Positions 24,567 through 32,801 of a DNA stretch of 64,000 bases are shown one piece after another. The notes under the pieces are model-generated. The model saw only the letters and a list, made by a program, of their open reading frames with translations, did no database searches and was not told where the DNA came from. Source of the stretch: Paraconexibacter sp963815565 (GTDB lineage Bacteria; Actinomycetota; Thermoleophilia; Solirubrobacterales; Solirubrobacteraceae); NCBI GenBank assembly GCA_963815565.1, contig CAWFHB010000004.1, positions 62,001 to 126,000 on the forward strand, given 5' to 3'. How positions within the stretch are numbered: position 1 is the first letter of the stretch; every line of letters starts with the position of its first letter. The translations under genes were made by a program, and so were the position numbers.

Positions 24567-25486
24567 GCATCCTCGTCACGTCAGACACCACGTTCATCGT
24601 CCAGGGCATCACCGGCCGCGAGGCCGTGAACCTCACCCGCGAGTGCCTCGACTACGGCACCGGCGCCAAGATCGTCGGCGGGGTCACCCCCGGCCGCAAG
24701 GGCCGCACCGTCCACGGCGTCCCGGTCTTCGACACCGTGCAGCAGGCGGTCGAGCACCACGGCTCCCCCATCGACGGCTCCGTGGTCACCGTGCCGCCGG
24801 CCTTCACGAAGGACGCCGTCTTCGAGGCGCTGGAGAACGGCATCAAGCTCATCGTCATCGTCACCGAGCGCATCCCGCGCCGCGACGTGGCCCAGATGGT
24901 GGAGCTCGCGAACCTGCGCGGCGCCCGCATCATCGGCCCGAACTGCCTCGGCATCATCGTCCCGGACGTCATCAAGATGGGCGGCATCGGAGGCCCGGCG
25001 AAGGACGCGGCGAAGTCCTACTCCAAGGGCAACATCGGCGTCATCTCCCGCTCCGGCGGCATGACGACCGAGATGTCCTCGACGCTCAGCGCCGCGGGCC
25101 TCGGCATCTCCACCGCCGTCTCGATCGGCGGTGACGCGATCATCGGCCAGTCCTACGCCGAGCTGATGCCGCTCTTCGAGGCCGACGAGGAGACGCAGGC
25201 GATCGTCATCTACACCGAGCCCGGCGGCCGCATGGAGGCCGAGCTCGCGCGCTGGACGAGCGAGAACAACTCGCGTCTGCCGATCGTCGCGTTCATGGCC
25301 GGCAAGTTCATGGACGAGATGCCGGGCATGTCCTTCGGGCACGCCGGCACGATCGTGGAGGGCAAGGAGGACACGGCGACCGAGAAGATCGCCCGCCTCA
25401 AGGAGGCCGGCATCGAGGTCGCCGAGGAGATCTCCGAGATCCCCGAGCTCGTCAAGCAGGCCATGAACGCAAGGAGCGCAGCATGA
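24563..25486 (+). CDS. Succinate/malate-CoA ligase-like alpha subunit
   Basis: A 307-residue SucD-type protein with the CoA-binding Rossmann region (VQGITGREAVNLTRECLDYG, VGGVTPGRKG) and the second domain containing ISRSGGMTTEMSS, SIGGDAIIG and the phosphohistidine motif MSFGHAGTI. The active-site histidine is present. It overlaps the beta gene by ATGA and the following ferredoxin gene by ATGA. It would form the heterodimeric or heterotetrameric ligase with the upstream beta subunit. Confidence 0.8.
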   Translation: MSILVTSDTTFIVQGITGREAVNLTRECLDYGTGAKIVGGVTPGRKGRTVHGVPVFDTVQQAVEHHGSPIDGSVVTVPPAFTKDAVFEALENGIKLIVIVTERIPRRDVAQMVELANLRGARIIGPNCLGIIVPDVIKMGGIGGPAKDAAKSYSKGNIGVISRSGGMTTEMSSTLSAAGLGISTAVSIGGDAIIGQSYAELMPLFEADEETQAIVIYTEPGGRMEAELARWTSENNSRLPIVAFMAGKFMDEMPGMSFGHAGTIVEGKEDTATEKIARLKEAGIEVAEEISEIPELVKQAMNARSAA

Positions 25487-25725
25487 GGTCCGACGCCATC
25501 TTCATCGCCGTCGAGGTCGACGACTCGGTCGTCGGCGACGCCGAGCTCGCCAAGAAGCTCGACGAGGCCTGCCCGGTCGACATCTTCGACAGCTCCGGCG
25601 GCACCGTCGCCCTGCGCGAGGAGAACATCGACGAGTGCGTGCTCTGCCGCCTGTGCTTGGACGCTGCACCCGACGGCGCGGTCAAGATCCTGAAGCTCTA
25701 CGACAACGAAGCGGCGCTTGCCTGA
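25483..25725 (+). CDS. One-cluster ferredoxin-like protein
   Basis: An 80-residue protein. Cysteines fall as CP near residue 29 (EACPVDIF) and CxxCxxC near 50 (CVLCRLC). In a 2[4Fe-4S] ferredoxin these four are exactly the ligands of one cluster, so one [4Fe-4S] is kept and the other lost. The rest is acidic. It is locked into the CoA-ligase operon by ATGA overlap upstream and an 8-base overlap with fpg downstream. It could be a subunit or electron carrier of an enzyme linked to the ligase. No oxidoreductase partner is adjacent. Confidence 0.7.
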   Translation: MRSDAIFIAVEVDDSVVGDAELAKKLDEACPVDIFDSSGGTVALREENIDECVLCRLCLDAAPDGAVKILKLYDNEAALA

Positions 25726-26536
25726 GCTTCCCGAGGTCGAGCGGGCCCGCGCGCTCATCGAGCGGGCCGCGCTCGGGCGGGAGATCGTCCGGGTCGACGA
25801 CGAGGACACCTACGTCTGCCGGCCCCACTCCCCCGGGGAGATCGCCGAGGCGCTCACCGGACGCACGCTCACCAAGGCGCTTCGACGCGGCAAGGCGATG
25901 TGGGTCGAGACCGACGGCGGCGAGGGTCCGGCGCTGGGCCTCCACCTCGGCATGGCGGGCCGCATCGTCATCGGCGAGGAGTCGGGCGGCGACCCGATCG
26001 AGGGCGGCGACGGCGGCCACCCCGATCAGCACCTGAGCGGGAACCCGGCCTGGCGACGCTTCACGCTCGAGTTCGCGGACGGCGGCACGCTCGTGCTCTT
26101 CGACAAGCGTCGCCTCGGGCGCGCCGTGCTCGACCCGAACCTGAGCGGCGTCGGCCCCGACGCCATGGAGATCGGTGCGAAGGCGTTCCGGGAGCGAGTC
26201 GGCAAGGGCGAGGCGCCGCTGAAGGCGAAGATCATGGACCAGTCAGTGCTCGCCGGGGTCGGGAACCTCCTGGCCGACGAGACCCTCTGGCAGGCGAAGC
26301 TCCCGCCGCTGCGACCCGCCGGGGATCTCGACGACGAGGAGCTCGACCATCTCCGGCGCACCCTGCGCAAGGCGACCCGGGCCGCGATCAAGCACGGCGG
26401 CGTCCACACGGGCGAGGTCATCCCCTTCCGCAAGCGAGACCACTTCTGCCCCCGGTGCGGCGGCGCGATGACCCGCGCCGCGGTCGGTGGCCGAACCACC
26501 TGGTGGTGCTCGGCCGAGCAGGCCTGGCCGCTCTAA
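25718..26536 (+). CDS. mutM: Formamidopyrimidine-DNA glycosylase Fpg/MutM
   Basis: A 272-residue DNA repair enzyme. TTG 25718 gives the mature catalytic N-terminus PELPEVE (Pro2, Glu3). LRRGKAMW supplies the conserved lysine, and MDQSVLAGVGNLLADE the helix-two-turn-helix. The C-terminal zinc finger is odd: CPRCGG is intact, but the second pair reads CSAEQ, so only three cysteines are visible. It may still bind zinc through another residue or work without it, as zincless relatives do. It removes oxidised purines. It is the last gene of the CoA-ligase operon. Confidence 0.88.
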   Translation: MPELPEVERARALIERAALGREIVRVDDEDTYVCRPHSPGEIAEALTGRTLTKALRRGKAMWVETDGGEGPALGLHLGMAGRIVIGEESGGDPIEGGDGGHPDQHLSGNPAWRRFTLEFADGGTLVLFDKRRLGRAVLDPNLSGVGPDAMEIGAKAFRERVGKGEAPLKAKIMDQSVLAGVGNLLADETLWQAKLPPLRPAGDLDDEELDHLRRTLRKATRAAIKHGGVHTGEVIPFRKRDHFCPRCGGAMTRAAVGGRTTWWCSAEQAWPL

Positions 26537-27120
26537 CCCTGGCTGAGCACCGCCCGGTAGCGCCGCATCTCGCCCCGCGTCCAGTCCCCGTGGGTCTGGG
26601 TGCGCAGGCGCCGCACGCGTTCATGGTGATAGGGGCTCGAGAGCGACTCCGCGTGGCCGATCACGTCCCGGGAGGCGATGCCGTCCCGGAACTGGAGCCA
26701 ACGCACGAGGCGCGTCGAGGCCCGCATCATGCGCCGGTTGCGGAGGACGCCGGCGGCGCTCGTGCCCACGTGCTCGATGCCGATCGCCCGGTCGTTGAGG
26801 CCGACGGTGTGGCGGCAGATCCACTTGAGCGACACCAGCTGGAGGATCTTCCCCTGCGTGTCGATGACGTAGTGCGCGCAGACCTGCGGGGTCTCCCCCA
26901 GCTCGACGTCCGCACGGTTGTCGTTGAACGTGTTGAAGACCGAGGAGTAGGACGTCGAGGCCGTGAAGTGGACCACGATGACCTTCGGGTCCAGTAGGCG
27001 GGCGCGGCTGAAGCCGTAGTGGCGCTTCGCGTAGGCCCGCGTCTGCCGGATCCGCTGCTGATCGAAGACGATGCGGTCCTGGACGATCGGCGGGCGCGGC
27101 GGTGCCTCGGCGGCGAGCAT
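26533..27120 (-). CDS. N-acetylmuramoyl-L-alanine amidase
   Basis: A 195-residue Amidase_2/PGRP-type domain: zinc ligand in VIVVHFTAS, the second motif AIGIEHVG and the third VIGHAESLSSPYHHE. It lacks an obvious signal peptide (N-terminus MLAAEAPPRPPIV), so the export route is unclear. It would cleave the bond between muramic acid and the stem peptide. A TAGCCT element lies 6 bases upstream of the ATG. It converges with mutM (4-base overlap). Confidence 0.8.
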   Translation of the reverse strand: MLAAEAPPRPPIVQDRIVFDQQRIRQTRAYAKRHYGFSRARLLDPKVIVVHFTASTSYSSVFNTFNDNRADVELGETPQVCAHYVIDTQGKILQLVSLKWICRHTVGLNDRAIGIEHVGTSAAGVLRNRRMMRASTRLVRWLQFRDGIASRDVIGHAESLSSPYHHERVRRLRTQTHGDWTRGEMRRYRAVLSQG

Positions 27121-27129
27121 CGCCCCAGG

Positions 27130-28065
27130 CTAGGCGAGGCTCCCGTAGGCGTCCGGCCGGCGGGTCGTGAGGAACGGGAAGAGCGCGAGCCAGTCCCCCC
27201 GCTGGTCGAGATCGAGGTCGGCGACGAGCACCGCCGGCGCGTCGCGCGGCGCCTGCACGAGGATGCGCCCATACGGGTCGGAGATGAACGAGCTGCCGTA
27301 GAACGTGATCTCACTCGTCTCGCTCGCCTCGGTCCCGATCCGGTTCACGGCGATCATGAACGTGCCGTTCTGGATGCCGTTGCCGACCATGACCTGCTGC
27401 CAGAGCGGCTGGGTGTCGAAGTCCGGGTGGTCCGGCTCGGAGCCGATCGCGGTCGGATAGACGAGCACCTCGGCCCCGGCGAGGCCGTACGCACGGGCGA
27501 GCTCGCCGAACCACTGATCCCAACAGGTGGGGAAGCCGAGCCGCGCCTGCTCGAGCTCCACCACCGGAAAGGCGTCGGCGCCCGCGGGCCCCTCCCGGAA
27601 GTACCGGTCCTCGTAGTAGCCGGCGGTCACCGGGATGTGGAGCTTGCGCGTCCGCGCGACCAGCGTGCCGTCGGGTGCGGCGACGATCGCGGTGTTGAAG
27701 CCGAGCCCGTCGGGCGCGTCGGCCCGCTCGAACAGCGAGGCGTGGACGTGGACGCCCGTCTCGGCGGCGAGCTCGCGCGCGAACGCCGCGGTCGGCCCGC
27801 TCTCGAGCTCCTCGGGCTGCGAGCCCGCGGCCTGCGGCCCGTCCGGGGTGATCGCGAAGTAGCGGGAGAGCGTGAGCTCCTGCAGGCAGACCAGGCGCGC
27901 GCCCTCCGATGCCGCGAGCCGCACGCCCGCGGACAGCGCCGCGCGATGCTCCTCGGGGTTCTCGTACCACCGCTCCTGGACCGCCGCGATGCGGAACGGC
28001 GCCCGCGCGGGCTCGCTCACGCGGGCCGGTGACGAGGGCGGCGCGTACGCGGTGAGGAGCTCCAT
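27130..28065 (-). CDS. aguB: N-carbamoylputrescine amidase-like nitrilase
   Basis: A 311-residue carbon-nitrogen hydrolase. The Glu-Lys-Cys triad is visible in LQELTLSRYF, RKLHIP and PTCWDQWFGE. The motifs ELTLSRYFAIT and the long C-terminal region fit N-carbamoylputrescine amidase. That enzyme gives putrescine, ammonia and carbon dioxide. The agmatine deiminase that would supply its substrate is 3.3 kb away on the same strand. ATG 28065 sits 8 bases after a TAGACT element. A generic nitrilase is the alternative. Confidence 0.8.
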   Translation of the reverse strand: MELLTAYAPPSSPARVSEPARAPFRIAAVQERWYENPEEHRAALSAGVRLAASEGARLVCLQELTLSRYFAITPDGPQAAGSQPEELESGPTAAFARELAAETGVHVHASLFERADAPDGLGFNTAIVAAPDGTLVARTRKLHIPVTAGYYEDRYFREGPAGADAFPVVELEQARLGFPTCWDQWFGELARAYGLAGAEVLVYPTAIGSEPDHPDFDTQPLWQQVMVGNGIQNGTFMIAVNRIGTEASETSEITFYGSSFISDPYGRILVQAPRDAPAVLVADLDLDQRGDWLALFPFLTTRRPDAYGSLA

Positions 28066-28073
28066 GGTTCGCG

Positions 28074-28079
28074 AGTCTA
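28074..28079 (-). promoter_or_regulatory. -10 element of aguB
   Basis: TAGACT on the minus strand followed by 8 bases and the aguB ATG. Confidence 0.4.
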
Positions 28080-28174
28080 GGCGCGGGACGGCAATCGATC
28101 CGGTGCGTGCCGCCGGATCGGCCGCTACGGTGTGGCGAGCGCGACCACCACCCGGTGGCACCGCGCCTGACACG

Positions 28175-28181
28175 AAGGAGG
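28175..28181 (+). promoter_or_regulatory. Strong Shine-Dalgarno of the 35-residue gene
   Basis: AAGGAGG, a full match to the anti-Shine-Dalgarno core, 4 bases before ATG 28186. Most neighbouring genes have no such site, so it strongly supports this small gene. Confidence 0.65.
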
Positions 28182-28185
28182 GACC

Positions 28186-28293
28186 ATGCGAGTCCTCTGC
28201 CTCCGCTGCCTCAAGCTCTGGGCCTCAGAGCGCGTCACCGATCGGGCCAGTTGCCCGAACTGTGGCGGCGCTCTTCGAGACCACGCGAACTAG
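28186..28293 (+). CDS. 35-residue zinc-ribbon protein
   Basis: A complete small frame with four cysteines as CLRC (5 and 8) and CPNC (23 and 26), the layout of a one-zinc ribbon, followed by GGALRDHAN and a stop. The spacing CxxC-x14-CxxC is typical of free-standing zinc ribbons, and the perfect ribosome-binding site argues for efficient translation. It is alone on the plus strand between minus-strand genes and is followed by hairpins. Possible roles are nucleic-acid or ribosome binding; this is not shown. Confidence 0.65.
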   Translation: MRVLCLRCLKLWASERVTDRASCPNCGGALRDHAN

Positions 28294-28315
28294 GCGGCAC
28301 CAAAGGCCAACCCGA

Positions 28316-28381
28316 CGCCCCGCTCCGGCAATACCGCCGAGGCGGGGCGAACAGGCCCCTGCCCGCACGTCCTACGGGGCC
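28316..28381 (+). terminator. Two hairpins after the zinc-ribbon gene
   Basis: Arms CGCCCCGC (28316-28323) and GCGGGGCG (28342-28349) form the first stem, GGCCCC (28354-28359) and GGGGCC (28376-28381) the second. They lie between the convergent zinc-ribbon gene and the secreted PD40-type gene. Confidence 0.4.
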
Positions 28382-30309
28382 AACGGGCAGAGAAACGCGC
28401 CCGTGAGGTGCGCCGGCGCCGCGCCACGTGTCCGCACCGCCCGCGCCGAAGCCGTCAAACGCGTGTGGCTCGAGACCAGCCGCCTCGTGCCGGAGCCGAC
28501 GTCTTCGACGAACACGCCCGTGAGGCCGGCCGGCTTTCCGTCCGCGCCCGCCGTGGAGGACCACGCCACCCGCGTTCCGCCGTCGGCCACCGTCGGCTCG
28601 GAGGCGTAGCCGTCGTACCGGGAGAGCGCGCTATCCGCGCCGCCGCGCAGATCGCGCAGACGGATGACGGCCGAGCGGGCCCGCGGGCCACGACGGACCG
28701 CGTAGGCGACGAAGCGGCCGTCAGGCGAGATCGCCGGGTCGAAGGCGTAGGCACCCTCGTCGCCGCCGATCGCGATCGTCCGGCCTGTCGACACCGTCCG
28801 GACGAAGACCGTCGAACCACCGCTCGCCCCCAGGTTCCGGGCGCCGCTCGTGAAGGCGACGACGTCGCCGTCCCGTGAGATCGCGGGCTCGTGCGCGTCC
28901 GCGCCCGCGGCCGCTCCCGCCGGTCCGTTCGCGCGGCTCACCAGCACCGTCGCGCCGCTGCGGACCGTGCGCCGGAAGACCAGGGCGTGGCCATCGGCCG
29001 CCGCGTCCTCGGCGACGAAGACGACGAAGCGACCGTCTGCCGAGAGCCGCGGCGCGTAGCTTGCCCCACCGCCGCTCCCACGGCCGATCAGCTGCTCACG
29101 CCCGGCGCCGCGGTCGTAGACGAACATCCCGTTGCGGGAGGCCGCGCCGCCTCGGCCCGCGTCCGTCGCCTCGTAGGCCACCCGACCCCCGTCGGCCGAG
29201 ACGCTCGGGTTGTAGGCGGTCCGTGAGCCCGAGCCGGCGGCTCGGGACGCGTGGCTGATCTTGAAGGTCCGCCACGTCGTGTCGGCGGCCCCGGCGAGCT
29301 GGACTTGCATCGCGCTGTACCGCTTGGCGAAGTTGAGGTTCCCTTCGGCGGCCTCGAAGACCACCGTGCCGCCGTCGGCGGAGAGCGCCGCGTTGTAGGC
29401 CGAACGCGGCCCGCTCTCGGCTTGGCCCGCCGGCCGCCCGCTCACCTCGACGGGCTCCCCGCCGTCGAGCGCCTGCCGCATCACACGGATCTCCCCGAGC
29501 GCGCGCGCCTCAGGGATCTTCGCCCGGTAGGCGTCCCACGCGAGGAAGCGGCCGTCGGCCGAGAGCGACGGGTTGTTCGCGAAGTCCGCCTGCGGCAGGA
29601 GGGGCTTGCCTTCCGCGCTGGTCTGCGGCGGGCCGTTGTAGCGGCGCTGTCCGAGCCAGCGCGGCACCTGACGCAGCTGACGGTCCAGGAGGATCCGTGC
29701 CTGCCGGGCACTGAACTGCCCCTCCCGCACACCGCGCGCGGCCATGCTGCGGAGCGTCTGCTCGGTGCGGCGCCGCATCTGCCGGTCGCTGCGGCCGAAG
29801 AGCCGGCCGATCTGCGCGGGTCCGGCCTCGGCGCGGCGACGACGCAGGAAGTCCAGCCGCGAGGTCCCGAAGATGTACTGCGCCCGGTTCGGCACGGCGG
29901 TCTGGTGGAGGGAGTGGAAGAGGATGTGCTGGGAGAGGTGCCCCTGGGTGAGGACCCGGTAGGCGCGGGAACGCAGCAGGGCGGCGCGGGCCGGGGTCGC
30001 CGTCGCGGCGCGGGGTGCGACGAGGCGGCCGGCGAGCTCGTGCGGTCCGATCCCCCGGCGGCGTCCGAGCTGGGCGAGATCGTGCTCGGCGTCGTTGCGC
30101 AAATGGCGCCAGATCGAGGCGCGCTGCACGCCCAGGACCGCATACAGCCGGGCCTCGTCGAACGGGAGCCAGTGCTGGTAGACCCAGCGCTCGTTCGGGA
30201 GCCAGTGCGGCAGAGCGCCCTTCGGGGCCGCCGAGTCCTGCGCGACAGCGCCCGCGGGGAACACGAGCACGATGACGGCGAGGAGCAGAGCCGGGGCCCG
30301 GCGACGCAT
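28372..30309 (-). CDS. Secreted WD40/PD40 beta-propeller protein
   Basis: A 645-residue exported protein. Signal peptide residues 1-23 (APALLLAVIVLVFPAGAVA); residues about 30-230 are an arginine-rich helical region; residues 235-625 contain at least six repeats of the SADGRF/SRDGDVVAF type found in TolB/PD40 propellers. No catalytic motif is visible. It may bind a ligand or peptidoglycan partner outside the cell. It lies between aguB and aguA but has no obvious metabolic link to them. Confidence 0.7.
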   Translation of the reverse strand: MRRRAPALLLAVIVLVFPAGAVAQDSAAPKGALPHWLPNERWVYQHWLPFDEARLYAVLGVQRASIWRHLRNDAEHDLAQLGRRRGIGPHELAGRLVAPRAATATPARAALLRSRAYRVLTQGHLSQHILFHSLHQTAVPNRAQYIFGTSRLDFLRRRRAEAGPAQIGRLFGRSDRQMRRRTEQTLRSMAARGVREGQFSARQARILLDRQLRQVPRWLGQRRYNGPPQTSAEGKPLLPQADFANNPSLSADGRFLAWDAYRAKIPEARALGEIRVMRQALDGGEPVEVSGRPAGQAESGPRSAYNAALSADGGTVVFEAAEGNLNFAKRYSAMQVQLAGAADTTWRTFKISHASRAAGSGSRTAYNPSVSADGGRVAYEATDAGRGGAASRNGMFVYDRGAGREQLIGRGSGGGASYAPRLSADGRFVVFVAEDAAADGHALVFRRTVRSGATVLVSRANGPAGAAAGADAHEPAISRDGDVVAFTSGARNLGASGGSTVFVRTVSTGRTIAIGGDEGAYAFDPAISPDGRFVAYAVRRGPRARSAVIRLRDLRGGADSALSRYDGYASEPTVADGGTRVAWSSTAGADGKPAGLTGVFVEDVGSGTRRLVSSHTRLTASARAVRTRGAAPAHLTGAFLCPLAP

Positions 30310-30375
30310 GAGGCGATCCTCGACCTCTCACGCGGTGCCGTCAACTCGACCGCAGCGGCACGGTTCTGCCCGCGA

Positions 30376-31302
30376 TCAGATGAACACGCGCAGGAGCAGC
30401 CAGAGCAGCAGCAGGAAGCTGCCGGCCGTGATGACCCCAACCGTGCGGAACGCCCAGCGGTCGAACTGCGACGGGGGCGCCCGGCCCGGGCGCTTCACGC
30501 TGGGAAGCCCGAGAGCGGGCTCCGCGGCGCAGGGCGACTCCCGCAGACCGTCGACGTGACGCTGCAGCGCCCGGTGGGCGACGAGCGCGTCGTCGCGCTC
30601 TCGGCGGGCGGTCTCCGTCTCGGTCCGTGCCCGCTCGAGCTCCGCCCCCTGGTCCTCGAGGGCTTCCGCGTGCTCGCTACGGACCGCGGAAAGGGCGCGC
30701 TCGTGATCGCGCTCGGCCGTCGCGAGGGCCGCGTGCTCTCGCGCCGCCGCGTCGTCACGCTCCTGCCGCAGCAGCCGCTGCATGTCCTCGCCGGGCTGAG
30801 GCGGAGGTGGTGCGCTCTCGACGGGGAACGGAGCCGGGCGGGCCGCCGATGCTGGCGCGAGAGCCGGAGCCGGGCGGGCGGTCGGTGCGGGCTCGAGCGC
30901 GGGGTCCCGAGGGGCCGCCGGCGTCGCCGCAGCGGTGCGCACCGCGGAGACCGCGGCCTCGGGCATCCTCGAGCTCGAGACCTCGCGCGGCAGCGTCCGC
31001 GGCACCTCGCCGCCCGCGACCAAGGGAAGAACCAGGCTCGGGGTAACTGCCAGCGCCGCGTCCTGGGCCTGCGGCTCAGGCCCGTCCCAGCGGAAGGCGG
31101 CTCGCCAGATGCGCGCCTCGGGCGCCCACGGCTTGTGGTCCAGGGTGGCCAGGAGCTCCCGGCCCCCGAGGATCAGCGTCGGGCGCACGAACCGCAGCCC
31201 GCGGACGCCGCTCCAACGCCCTTCGACGACGATCCGGCCGTAGGTGCAGCGGAAACTCGTGAGCTCGAAGGCTGGTGTCTCGCGGCTGGGCTGCGTGACC
31301 AT
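30376..31302 (-). CDS. Tail-anchored coiled-coil protein
   Basis: A 308-residue protein. The N-terminal 90 residues look like a beta domain (ELTSFRCTYGRIVVEGRW ...), followed by an alanine/proline-rich linker (105-170). A charged coiled coil (QRLLRQERDDAAAREHAAL, about 175-250) comes next, and one C-terminal membrane helix (TVGVITAGSFLLLLWLLLRVFI). The membrane anchor at the C-terminus implies a cytoplasmic bulk. I do not recognise the family. Confidence 0.65.
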   Translation of the reverse strand: MVTQPSRETPAFELTSFRCTYGRIVVEGRWSGVRGLRFVRPTLILGGRELLATLDHKPWAPEARIWRAAFRWDGPEPQAQDAALAVTPSLVLPLVAGGEVPRTLPREVSSSRMPEAAVSAVRTAAATPAAPRDPALEPAPTARPAPALAPASAARPAPFPVESAPPPPQPGEDMQRLLRQERDDAAAREHAALATAERDHERALSAVRSEHAEALEDQGAELERARTETETARRERDDALVAHRALQRHVDGLRESPCAAEPALGLPSVKRPGRAPPSQFDRWAFRTVGVITAGSFLLLLWLLLRVFI

Positions 31303-31351
31303 CGAGAACGCCTACCCGCTCGGTGGCCGGGTCAGTCCCCCGCCCCGGCGC

Positions 31352-32338
31352 TCACCGCGCCCTCGGCACCTGCTGGGTGATGCAGTGCGGGCCACCGCCG
31401 CCGTAAGCGATGACCTCGCCCCGGACACCGACGATCTCCTGATTCGGGTAGGCCGCCGCGATGCGTTCGAGCGCCTCGGCGTCCTCGGGAAGCCCGGCGG
31501 TGGGCACCACGACGAACTGCGACCCGACGTAGAAGTTGAGGTAGGAGGCGACGATCTCCTCGTCGGCCACCACCAGCCGTGGCAGCAGCGGGAAGCCCGT
31601 GACCGACAGGCCGCCCGACTCCGCGCGGAGCCGGTTCTCCTCCATGGCGTCGTGGTTCGGGTCCTCCGGGCCCACCGACTGCAGGAGCACCTCGCCAGGC
31701 GCGGTGAAGGCGGCGATCAGGTCGACGTGGCCGTCCGTGTCGCGGTCCTCGAGCAGGCCGAGCCCGAGCCAGACGATCTCGCGCACGCCGAGCCGCGCGC
31801 GGAGCTCGGCCTCGATCTCGTCACGGGACCAGTCCGGGTTCCGCGAGGGGTGCAGCAGGCACTGCTCGGTGGTGATGAGCTTTCCCGCCCCGTCGACGCC
31901 GATCGATCCCCCTTCGAGGATCAGGTCCGAGCGCTCGACCCGCTCGCCCATCCGCTCGCAGAGCCGGGTGGCGAGCGTCGCGTCCTGATCGAAGGGCGTG
32001 AACTTCTCCCCCCAGGCGTTGAAGCCGAACTGCACGGCGGCTCGGGCGCCGGTCTCCTCGTCGAGCGTGAAGATCGGCCCGCTGTCGCGCAGCCAGGAGT
32101 CGTCTATGGCCATCGGGACGATCTCGACCGCCTCGGTCAGCACGATCCGCGCCTCCTCGGCGGCGATCGCGTCCGGCACGACCATGGTCACCGGCTCGAA
32201 CGCAGCGATGGCGTTCGCGACCCCGGTGTACTGCTGCTTGGCGGCGGCGAGCTCGCTGCCCCAGAGCTCCCGGCGGCACGGCCACGCCATGAGCGTGCGC
32301 TCGTGCGGCGCCCACTCCGCGGGCATCACCGCGCTCAC
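31352..32338 (-). CDS. aguA: Agmatine deiminase
   Basis: A 328-residue guanidino-group hydrolase. Motifs: DDSWLRDSGP (substrate binding), FNAWGEKFTPFDQD, ILEGGSIGVDG, DTDGHVDL with the catalytic histidine, and the nucleophilic cysteine in GGGGPHCITQQ near the C-terminus. It converts agmatine to N-carbamoylputrescine plus ammonia. aguB downstream on the same strand completes the route to putrescine. GTG 32338 lies 5 bases after the preceding stop. An arginine decarboxylase is not in the window. Confidence 0.92.
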   Translation of the reverse strand: MSAVMPAEWAPHERTLMAWPCRRELWGSELAAAKQQYTGVANAIAAFEPVTMVVPDAIAAEEARIVLTEAVEIVPMAIDDSWLRDSGPIFTLDEETGARAAVQFGFNAWGEKFTPFDQDATLATRLCERMGERVERSDLILEGGSIGVDGAGKLITTEQCLLHPSRNPDWSRDEIEAELRARLGVREIVWLGLGLLEDRDTDGHVDLIAAFTAPGEVLLQSVGPEDPNHDAMEENRLRAESGGLSVTGFPLLPRLVVADEEIVASYLNFYVGSQFVVVPTAGLPEDAEALERIAAAYPNQEIVGVRGEVIAYGGGGPHCITQQVPRAR

Positions 32339-32342
32339 GGCG

Positions 32343-32726
32343 TCACTCCGCGGGCTTTTTCGCGGTCTGCTTGCGGAGGCGCACGCGCTCCTCCTCCTTG
32401 TAGACCACCTGAGCGATGAGCCGCAGGTACTGCTGCACGCCGGTCGTCCGCACCCGGCCCTCGTCGACCGCCTGGTGCCAGTCGGCGAGCTTCGCGCCGT
32501 GCTCGACCATCAGGTTGAAGAAGTCGCGGCGCATCTCGACCCTGACCTTGGCGTCGAGGCCCGGGTCCTTCGAGACCTCGATGTCCGGCATGACGAGGCG
32601 GAACTGCTGCAGGTCGCTACGCCCGTGGAAGTCGATGCCGACCACCAGCTTGAGGGGCTTCAGCTGCGGGACCTCCTCGAGGAGATCGACCACCACCGAC
32701 TGGATGAGGGGCTTCGCGTCGGCCAT
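32343..32726 (-). CDS. Unknown small cytoplasmic protein
   Basis: A 127-residue soluble protein: a beta/alpha start (LKLVVGIDFHGRSDLQQFRL), then VRVEMRRDFFNLMVEHGAKLADWHQAVDEGRVRTTG and a basic C-terminus. The second half loosely resembles the SCP2 pattern in which a helix is followed by a gain-of-G segment, but the match is weak. It directly precedes aguA (5-base gap) and follows the acyl-CoA dehydrogenase gene. Confidence 0.65.
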   Translation of the reverse strand: MADAKPLIQSVVVDLLEEVPQLKPLKLVVGIDFHGRSDLQQFRLVMPDIEVSKDPGLDAKVRVEMRRDFFNLMVEHGAKLADWHQAVDEGRVRTTGVQQYLRLIAQVVYKEEERVRLRKQTAKKPAE

Positions 32727-32801
32727 CGGCTCACCCTAACAACGGCCGAGGGCGCCGATCTCGCGACGCCCCCGGGTCCTGCTGGTGACTCCGAGGAGCC
32801 C

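Noticed and set aside
29251..31380. Plus-strand frame of about 700 codons opposite the PD40 and coiled-coil genes
   Set aside because: It covers two minus-strand genes that have a signal peptide and coherent domains; shadow only.
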